NCBI GenBank assembly: GCA_019925105.1
Contig: JAHGAU010000001.1
Location: 310,001 to 374,000 of the forward strand
Source of the DNA: Niebla homalea
Taxonomy: Eukaryota > Ascomycota > Lecanoromycetes > Lecanorales > Ramalinaceae
Direction of reading: 5' to 3'
DNA length: 64,000 nucleotides
Shown here: positions 40,700 to 49,316 of the stretch, piece by piece
Layout of the letters: each line of letters opens with the position of its first letter
How positions within the stretch are numbered: the first letter of the stretch is position 1
The notes under the pieces: model-generated
Told to the model about the DNA's origin: nothing
The model's input: the letters and a program-made list of their open reading frames with translations, nothing else
Databases searched by the model: none
Program-made: the position numbers and the translations under genes

Positions 40700-43080
40700 A
40701 TATTTTAAAGCCTTTTATTTGTATAATTTTAAGGGTATTTAGTTTATTATATTCCTTTTATTTATAATACTTATATAATTCCGTTATAATTAATATATAT
40801 TAAGTTTACCTTTAATATAACTTTTTAAAGGTCTTTATTTATATAACTTAATAAATTTATAAATATTTAAGCTTTAAGATTCGCTTTTTTATCCTTTTTT
40901 TCTTTTTAAGTTTTTGCTTTTTTTTTTTCCTTCTATAATCCGTTTTACTTTAAAATATACTTTATAAAGATTAAGTTTTTTATATATATCCTTTATTAAA
41001 CGTTTACGGAGTTCTATATCCGTTAAATTATTCTTAAAACGATTAATTACGTTTTTTAATATATATTTAATTATTTTATTTATTATATTTTCCGGCCTTT
41101 TAAGTTTAATATCCTTTCCGTTTAAATTATATATAATATAGAATATATATTTATAATAATTAAAAATAAAGTTAATTCTTTAAGATAATATTTTAATATT
41201 ATTTACCGCTTATTCCGTAAAATTATCGGGATTTAATTTTAAAAATTCTTAACTTAATAATTTTTAAAAATTCTTTATATTTTCCTTTATAATATTATTT
41301 ATTATTTTATCCGTAAGTAAGGCTTTAATTTTTAGTTATTCTGCTTAATATATTACGTCTCCTTTAAGTCTTATATTTATTACGTTTATTTATTAATTAA
41401 GGGAAATATCTTTCTTAATTTCCTTTTATACGTTATAAATCCATTTTTATATATTATTTAATTTATTTTTTTACTTATTTAATTTTTTTAATCTATAAAA
41501 TAAAATCTTAATCCCGGATTATATTATAATTCTTTATTATAAGGTTTCCAATGATTTTAAGGTAAAAGCTAAGATTATTAATAATATTATAGAGTCTTCT
41601 TTTATATTTAACTTTATTATTATTATTAAAGAGGAAACCTAAAATTATTTAAATACCTTTTTTACTTTATATATATTAATTAATTCCCCTTTAAATTTAA
41701 AGGATTAAGGGATTCTTAATAATATTTTATTACTTTTTAAAAAGAGATTAATAAAGTTTATTATTAAGTAATCCTTAATAATATTTATAATTATTAATAA
41801 ATACGGGATAGCCCCGTAATTTATATAAATTTATCCTAATCTTCTTTATTTTTTATTTAATATAAAATAAAAGGGTATATACTTTTTTTAATAAAGGAAA
41901 TAAAACAATAATAAGGGGGAGTAATAATATTATGATTAATTCCTTAATTTATATAATAATGCTTAACTTTATTTTTCTTATTTTAAAGGTATTAAGATAT
42001 ATATGAAATAAAATATATTATCGTTAATATATTTTTAATATTAATAAAAGTTTTTTAAAGAAAAGGATTTATGGTTACTTTAAGTAATTATATTTTATTT
42101 TTATCTTTTTTATTTTTTTTTTTTAAGGAAAGGGTTAGGTTAATATATAATTATATAACGCTAATAAGGGTCCTTTTGGTCTTTTAGGTTATTATATAAA
42201 TATATATAAATTATATTTTATTATAAATTTATATTTCCCTTTTAAATTAAAATAAGTTCTAATTATTTATTCTAATCTTCTTTACCTTTTATACGGGAAA
42301 GCCTTAAGGAAGGTACCGTTAAATTAAGTAAATTTTACGTTAATAACCGCTATAAATTATTATTAATATTTTTATTATATATATAATATAATTATTATTA
42401 TAAATATATTTATCTCTATTTTTTCTTATTAATTTCCTTAATTAATTTTATTATTTATTTTTTCTTATTATTTATTTTCTTAATTTGTTTCTTTAATTTT
42501 TTAATTCCTAGTTACTTAATTTATAACTTAAAGTAAAGGGCTTATTATATTTTATTAGCGTATTATGTAATATACGGTTATTTCTTAGGAATTTTAAAGA
42601 CCGGTTTAAATTTCCGTAAATAATCTAAAACCTAATTACCGCCTAAATAACTTTTAGCTTAGTAATTTACGTTTTAATAAGAAGTTTCTTTTTAAGAGGT
42701 ATATACGATTATTTAAAACTTATTAAAAAATCTTATTTTTATTACTTTTATCGTTAAAATATACGTTTTAATTTAGTTACTCTAATAATTATTAAGGAGG
42801 CTTATATATTTATCGGTATAGGTCGTTTACTTAAGTTGGGTTATTAAGATTTACTTTACGTTATTTTAAGGTATATATAATACTCCGATAATAATTAAAA
42901 AGGTTTATTTATAATTATATTAATCAATTACTTAAAATAAAGTATTAAAACTTATAATTTAATTATTTAAAATAAAATATTAAGACTTATAATTTAATCG
43001 GGTTTAATTACTTATATTAATTTAATAAGTCTTATATTTTAATTATTATAATCGTTAATTATTAAATAATAATTTTACGT
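40700..43080 (-). pseudogene. Gypsy-2alpha first coding region (probable gag)
   Basis: Reverse-complement partner of 25,320-27,730. It lacks the minisatellite and the 28.2-kb inverted-repeat element, so it is the better-preserved reference for this family. No diagnostic gag motif is readable. Confidence 0.5.
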
Positions 43081-43714
43081 CATTTAAGGTAACTAATTTT
43101 TTTATATTTTTTTTCTTTAATTACTTTAATTTTTTTATTTTAAGAAAACGGCTTATATTAATATATAAGTTGTAATTTCCTTAATAATAATTTAAAATAT
43201 CCGGTAATATATATAATTATTTCTTAACTAAAGTTCAAACCCGTTATTAATATAAAAGGTATTATTATTTTTCCGTAATTAAGGCGCTTTAAAAAAGTTA
43301 TCGTTTTTTTTTATTTCTTAATTTTTAATGGCGGGTAATTAATTAATAAATATTAATAATATTTTACCGATATATATAAATGGGGTCCCCGTATTAATTA
43401 AGGGTGGTAATAAGAATATCCGAATAAGGGTGCCTAGAAGGAAGTTATTTAAATACCCTTATTTTTTTTGATTTTAATATTTGCCTGATAAGTAATAATT
43501 AGGAATATTCTGTAAATATATATAAATCTATAATTTATTACTTTCGTTATATATATATAATATAATAATAATAAAGGTCGGTTCTCTGTAATATTTTCGT
43601 ATTTTTATTACCGTTAATTAAAGAAAAGGTATAATAAGTTATTTATGATTAAGCCGTATAACCAGACCGAATTCCTTAATATATATAAGTAGATAAATGC
43701 CTTCTTAAGACCGT

Positions 43715-43964
43715 TAGAAAAGATAAGAAGTAATAAAAATATAAAAGGGGTAAAAATAAAAAAGTAAATAAAGTATAATTAAAGATAGGCCGAAGCCCTT
43801 ATATAAGTGAGTAAAATATAGGTTTCATACTATAGTAATTTATTATGCCCTTCCTTTTCAGAATATATATAAATCGATTCCACCTTTAATTAGCCTTTTT
43901 AATGTTTCCATTCCTTTATGCACCCATCCGCAAGTTCTTTATCTTCCATACTCTCCACCTTTCC
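43715..43964 (-). repeat. Gypsy-2alpha 5' LTR (right copy)
   Basis: Outer right edge is intact (tgcacccatccgcaag ... ctctccacctttcc) and the inner left edge is RIP-converted. Confidence 0.85.
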
Positions 43965-44905
43965 AGAAGATTTAAATAATTATTTCTGTATAACGTATTA
44001 TATATGATTTACTATTATTAAGTAAAATAACTCGTTATCTTCTGGTTCTTATTTTAATATATATTGTAGGACTCGTTAATTTCCGTAAGAGTTAAGGCTC
44101 CCGGGGTTTATTTAAAAAAAATAGTTGCGTTTATATATAGCTATAAAAAAGGTTACTAATTATTCTTATAATAAGGGCCGTATTTAGAATAAAATCTTAA
44201 GGGTATATATTAATTAAAAGAATAGTTATAAAGAGTAAAATTATAAATATTAATTAGAAAGGCCTTTTATTAATATATACTAAGCTGTTTTACCCCTTAT
44301 AATTAATACCCGAGATAAACGACTTAAGTAACTCGCTTGTATATTATTACCGCAATATTCATGGTCCCTTTGCCAGGTATATTACCTAGGTGCCACCCAG
44401 TAACACTTACAAGCCAGCATGCTTATAACAATAATTTAATATTTTGTTCTTAATTAATAAGCTAGGAAGCTTTATCGTAAATTTAATAATTATTTATATT
44501 AATATAATTAAGCGTATAATAAAATATTTTAATTTAAGTCATAATATTAATATACGCTATAATCCCGTTAAAAAAGAAAGTAAGAAACTTATTAATTACA
44601 TAAATATATTTTAATTTATATTAAGTTATATTCTTTAATATTAAAGTAAATTTATTTTAACCTATTCTTATTAATAAAATATTTATATTATTTTATTAAT
44701 TAAATTTAAATATAGTACGGCTTATAAAGCTTTATAAAAAGCTCTTTTCTTTAACTTATTTCTTTATAAAATAATTTACTTAAATAACAGTATTTACCGC
44801 GTTATTTTATGGATTTATAGTTAAACGGTTATACGGATTATTAATAAGCCGTTTAATTATAATTATATTAAATATATCCGGAATTATTATTATTGATTGA
44901 TTGAT
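43965..44905. other. AT-rich sequence with a non-mutated patch
   Basis: Mostly RIP-type AT-rich DNA, but 44,330-44,430 has ordinary composition and ends GCTTATAACA. By analogy with the other elements this looks like the outer edge of an LTR, perhaps starting TGTAGG at 44,065, but no partner or target duplication was found. No coding frame. Confidence 0.5.
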
Positions 44906-45100
44906 TGTCAGGGAATCATCACTGACCTGCAGCTACGTGCATGCGGCTCTAGGCCTTGGCACTTCGCTTATTCCGGACACCTTACCTTATTAGGTAAAGC
45001 GTCCTACACATTCTCATAAAGTCTGCAATCCCTTTATATGCTATACCTATATAGTTAGAATTCACTTATGTTCAGAACCACCTTACCTGAGCCCCTGACA
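44906..45100. mobile_element. Solo LTR or small inverted-repeat element
   Basis: A 195-bp block of normal composition in AT-rich DNA, starting TGTCAGGG and ending CCCCTGACA, which gives an 8-bp perfect terminal inverted repeat with TG...CA ends. No second copy in the window, no reading frame, and flanks (TTGAT, AAGAT) do not match. A solo LTR is the likeliest reading. Confidence 0.6.
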
Positions 45101-45380
45101 AAGATAATAATTAAGATTAAATAGTTTACTTTTAAATAAATATTATTTAAAATAAATAGATAATGAATATACTTATTAAATTATTTAAATAAATAGAGTT
45201 TATCTTTACTTATAAGCTATTAAGTTTATACATTATATTAAAAGATAAATAATAATAAATAAAATAAATTACCAATATAACCATTATTATTATTAAATGG
45301 AATATTAAAGTATTAATGTCTCCTTAAGGTATTATTTAGTATATATACATATTAACTTAGAAGTATTATATATATTAAAG
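45101..45380. other. AT-rich border sequence
   Basis: AT-rich DNA with no frame or recognised repeat. It separates the solo LTR from the gene island. Confidence 0.6.
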
Positions 45381-45490
45381 TACCTGGCCGTATATCTCAG
45401 AACGGCCGGGATCCTTTGGAGATAGATTTGCTCTTCCTACACACACCTAGATAACTGAATCAATGAATACGTTGCATACCCATTACATCA
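45381..45490 (+). repeat. Diverged fragment of a Copia-1-type LTR
   Basis: Opens with tacctggccgtatatctca, identical over 19 bases to the Copia-1 LTR (about 9,112-9,130), and continues with the same ordered blocks CCGGG, AGATAG and CTTCCTA. Both LTR ends are missing. It marks the exact transition from AT-rich to gene-bearing DNA and is not RIP-mutated. Confidence 0.6.
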
Positions 45491-46470
45491 CCTGGTAAGA
45501 CAGTAGAATGGGGAGACACAGGCCCGTGGGGAAGGCTGTTCTTCAGCGCACGAAGTCGGGTAGGATAGAACCCGACATCAACAGCAAGTCGAGATTATTT
45601 GCTTTGACCCACAATGACATACATATGAAGAGAGCCATGGGTGGGAAAAATGAAAGAAAAGATACTTCTATTGCACTGTGAACGAGGACGCTTGTAATGA
45701 GTTCGATATCACAAGTGAGGCTTGCTATGCGCCGGACTGGAGTTAGACGCCTTTCAGTAGGCAATGAGGCGTAAGCGCTTACTGCCCAGTTCATGTCAAG
45801 TCACTCATGACCATCGAAATCTTTGCTCTTCGTCGTATCGAGCATTCGGGCCGGAGAGCCAGTTTCCATTTGACAGTCACCGGTACAGGATCTGACTTCA
45901 TCCAAATTTCGGGCACTAGCACATACAGAAACTCAGCTTGGCCGCGTTAAAAGTTCCGGCCTTGTGGGAAACTTCGGCGTCTGATCCTCATCAGTGATGA
46001 CTGTTGGGACACGGAGTTGCTTTGGGTGTCTTCCGGCAGCTGATCACCGTGCTCGCTTCCCTTTTCTTGCCAGCGCTCATAGCCGGTCTGTGCTACATGC
46101 ATAGGTCACGCCTCATTCTCCAAGCCATCACATTATCAAGAGGCACATAGCTGTAGCACCCGGAGCTTTTCTTCAGCTGCCATAAGCCGATGACAGGTCG
46201 AGACAAGGCGGATCAGCGTTAGCTTTTCGATCGTACTATTTCTCAATACGACCACCGAGGTCATAGGCATTGACGACGGTCACTCTGTCTGGTGGTGGAT
46301 TAAGTCTTCCGTCGCATTGTTATTCCCCTTGCTATCGTGGAATCACCCTGCACAACGTTGTGCGAAGAAGATTGTGCATTTGGCAGGGCGGCTCGCTGGC
46401 TCTCCAAGGTTGCCAAGCAGGCTCCGTGCTACCGTTTGTCCTTCGAACCGTGCTCCTGTACGATCTAAGC
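45491..46470. other. Non-coding DNA of the gene island
   Basis: Normal composition. An 83-codon minus-strand frame (45,543-45,794) and a 79-codon plus-strand frame (46,270-46,509) occur, but neither shows a known motif or neighbouring exons. The second overlaps the last exon of the gene to the right. It probably includes the 3' flank of that gene. Confidence 0.55.
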
Positions 46471-48375
46471 CTAGCTCATCTGGAAATGTTCATGCTGTCC
46501 TTCTGGTGAGATAGCATCGTGTGCCACATTCCGTACTCGATCCTCTGAAGACCTACGGGACCTCCGATCTAGGTAGAGCGTCCAAGTGAGTGTAATGGCC
46601 ATCAGTGGCAGACTGACGGCGACGTATATCCAAAATTGGGGGGAGACAGCCAGGTAAGAATTCGCAATGTGACCCGGCTTTTCGACTGATTGGATGAGAT
46701 TTGAAGAAAACACGGTCTGTCAAGAATCAGCCTGGCAGATTTGGGTCCAGTCTAACAACACTCACAGCAACAAGAGAAGCTGGCAGACACACCGTCGCTA
46801 CTATCGATAGGGCCTTGAGTAAAGCTGAGTCGGCTTGACCATTTCCTAGGAGCTTCGCTAGCACTTCTTGCTGGTACTTTGATTGAGCTGTCAGATCGAG
46901 TAACGTGTCTAGCGACCTGCAGGACGCTCGATTGGATGCCTGCAGGAGTTCTTCGTTGCGAAATGCCAGCTTCTTCGAAAGCTTGAACTCCGATGTCAGC
47001 CCGCGCCCGATATATTAAGAAGAAGGAATACCAGATTGAAAGTTTTGTGCAGGTTGGCATCCAGCTGCTTTAGATGGTGAATTTGCCTTCCCAAGGCTAC
47101 TCTATATGATTCGAGGCTGTCTAAGCACTCCTGCCAGTCTGAGATAGGTCGACATGATTTCATGTGTAGTGCAAAGAATTTCCGGCATGCTTGAGCAATG
47201 TCCCTACCAGATGCCATCGCTCTTTGTGCACGCTGGATTTTCATTTGCAACTTGTGGAGATCTTGTAAAGCACTGTATGAGATGGTATAGCCGGAGTCCC
47301 GAATATTTTCGACAGAAGAATAGCAAGCTTCGTCATCCTGTGGTTGTCAGTAAACCAACGCGTGGCAGAATACTGTCAATCCATGACACACAAATTTTCT
47401 CAGCTCTGACCCCAGATATTCTACGTATTGTGTCCAATTAGAGCCCAAGAGGGCGAGGACTCTAATGTGCAGCGATAGAGGGCAATGAGATGGTGCGGAC
47501 TGAAGATGGCTCTCCAAGTCGAGCCTTGTGTGATGGGCAAGGTTTAAGAAGATCCATTTTGACAATGTCGAACTCTTGCTCAGTTGGTGATATACTCCAG
47601 TCTGTCTCAGTGACCACGGGTCCTTGAGAGACCGCCCATGTCTCTCTACGTACAAGACATTGTATGAGAACTCTGATGAGATCACCATAGTATTAGTCAC
47701 GCTTGGCATTGCTACTGGCCTTGTTTGATACGAACCATGTTGTACGTTGGGACAGTTCCGACGCGCTGTGCAACCGCGTGGTCCATAGACAACACGCTCG
47801 TCTTCGCTCTGTTTCACCCCGAATGCGTATACGATATCGAGGAAGTTCTGAGAAGCGCCGATCTTGTTGATCAGTATATTGAAAGCGGTGTCCGTTATAG
47901 CAAATCTAGCCCATGAGTGTTCCTGAGGGATGATACTGTCCTTCAAATCAGAGAACTCACCCCCGCCTTTTCGGACGAAGAGACATTACAGAATGGAGTT
48001 CAGGTGCGGAGTGTCACGTTCCTCTTCAAAATGAACCCTCAGATCAGTGAGGCTAGCGATTGCCCGTTTCGATAAAGAGGCTCCGCTAGTACGATCGGGC
48101 GCATACACCGCGAGTATGTCTATCTCATCTTGCACGAAAAGGTTACCCATAATAGATTGTAGACACGGAGGCATTTTTGGCGCTTCTGCTGTGAGAGATG
48201 TGGAGACCATCCTTCGCTGGGAGATTCCGGTGGACATGACAGTCTGAAATTGTGAGCAGAACTCAGAATATATAAAGGTCAGTCCATCTACCACATTGAT
48301 CGGAGCCACTATCAAGTTCCGTGACTTTTCGCAAGAAAGACTGATCAGTCCATGTGACGATTCAGACCATTCGAG
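46471..48375 (-). CDS. CorA-like domain membrane protein, multi-exon, 5' end unresolved
   Basis: Five exons join cleanly: 48,375(?)-47,990, 47,935-47,392, 47,337-47,032, 46,987-46,766, 46,716-46,471. Introns of 54, 54, 44 and 49 bp have GT...AG ends and CTGAC/CTGAT-type branch sites. The protein carries PQEHSW, FLDIVYAFG, DPWSLRQTGVYHQ and STLSKWIFLN, the pattern of the fungal CorA-like transporter-domain family. A helical stretch follows. It ends with two hydrophobic segments around LSIVATVCLPASLVA and FWIYVAVSLPLMAITL, matching the two-helix C-terminus of CorA-type proteins. Whether it moves ions is unknown, because the family is defined by distant similarity and the GMN signature is absent. 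The first exon is open to about 48,375 at a possible acceptor (CTCAG) but lacks an initiating ATG, so an upstream exon is missing or the gene is 5'-broken. Confidence 0.75.
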
Positions 48376-48383
48376 CTGAGCTC

Positions 48384-48766
48384 ACTGTAAAACGGCGGCT
48401 GGTCGAATGCGAGGCAGCGCGCGCGCAACAGGCGTTCACGAAACGGTGGCGCCAGTAAAGAGCAGGGTCCCCCCGGCGTTGCAAATACGGGTGCTTGACG
48501 CCTGACGCCTGACGCTTTTCCTTTGTTTTGTGATTCGAGCTTTTCTTAGTTTCTGCTGGGCCTGGACAGATGGCGGAGCGCGCAGTGCAAAATTCAATCC
48601 TGCGTATGAGGCTTTCGCGATATGCTCGCAATTCTTTGAGCTGCAGGGCGTTCTTCGCAAAGGCGCCTTCCGCTGATTCTTTGACCCGATACAGCCATTG
48701 CCCCTCCTTGTTGCGATCCACTAAAGTAAGCTTCTCGAACATCATAGGCCCACATCTTAAAATCAC
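48384..48766 (-). CDS. Unrecognised protein-like frame, possible 5' exon or separate gene
   Basis: A minus-strand frame whose first 75 codons look protein-like (EGQWLYRVKESAEGAFAK, then LKELRAYRESLIRRIEFC, then ARSAICPGP), with helical, charged character and reasonable codon use. After that it becomes low-quality and runs to a stop at 48,362. A spliced link to the CorA-like gene downstream is possible through weak donors (for example GTCAGG or GTCAAG), but none is compelling. I do not recognise the family. It may be the N-terminal exon of the CorA-like gene or the remnant of another gene. Confidence 0.35.
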
Positions 48767-49316
48767 TAGTCGGCCTTTGCAAAGCCCGGGGCTGTGTCAC
48801 CGTGCAACCCCTCATGTGATGGTGTCCTTGACCCTTCACATTCATGCAACGCGAAGACTTCTGCAAAGCTACGAGTCTTAAGTCAAAAGTCCCACATCCT
48901 GCTCGAGGACCGCAACCCTTTCACCGATCTTTGGTCTCCATTTCTTCTCCCCCTTTGAATTGAAAGAATACACGTATACATGTCAAATGGAAAGCTCACG
49001 TGTTCCCAATCGCTACATCGAGCGTGTGGATCTTGTGAATCTCCTCAGTTGCCTGTTTCCACAGATGCAATATACTATTACTGTGGGCAATCATGATGTA
49101 CCAGGAGGGATGTTGATTGCTCAAACCTGATAGGAGCATTGTGATGCATGGACAGTTTCCAAAATCCCACGCAAGTTGACCGATGTGCGTTCACTAGTCT
49201 ACACAACTCCACCAAGGAAATCAGAAAGTGACTGGTCCCAGGCAGAGATCGAGTCCATAACAAAGCGGTGATATCTTCCGAGCTTCCACACACTTCCAGT
49301 CAGAGTCGTTCCGAAT
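48767..49316. promoter_or_regulatory. Intergenic region upstream of the kinase-pseudokinase gene
   Basis: Ordinary composition, no convincing exon on either strand. It lies between a minus-strand and a plus-strand gene and so probably holds both promoters. No specific TATA or operator motif can be defended. Confidence 0.45.

Larger units (their letters stand above)
30295..43964 (-). mobile_element. Gypsy-2alpha: 13.7-kb Ty3/Gypsy element
   Basis: Bounded by homologous terminal repeats at 30,295-30,533 and 43,715-43,964 in direct orientation. Both repeats are intact at their outer edges and RIP-mutated at their inner edges, as in the other complete elements here, which supports them being one pair. 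Minus-strand order is LTR, leader (43,714-43,090), gag-like (43,080-40,700), unassigned basic segment (40,560-39,676), a long degraded stretch, RNase H (about 36,560-36,300), integrase N-terminus (about 35,800-35,600), more degraded sequence, LTR. No exact target-site duplication (AGAGT versus AGAAG). At 13.7 kb it is unusually large for a fungal Gypsy. Confidence 0.8.

Noticed and set aside
44065..44430. Candidate right-hand LTR of Gypsy-3 (similar length, TG...CA ends, followed by ATAAT like the left flank of Gypsy-3)
   Set aside because: Base-by-base comparison with the 29,658-30,026 LTR shows no homology. ATAAT is too common in this DNA to count, so the pairing was dropped.
46270..46514. 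Two short plus-strand frames downstream of the CorA-like gene
   Set aside because: They overlap the last minus-strand exon and have no motifs or splice partners.
48570..48881. 103-codon plus-strand frame
   Set aside because: It is antisense to the protein-like minus-strand frame at 48,594-48,766 and has no recognisable motif.
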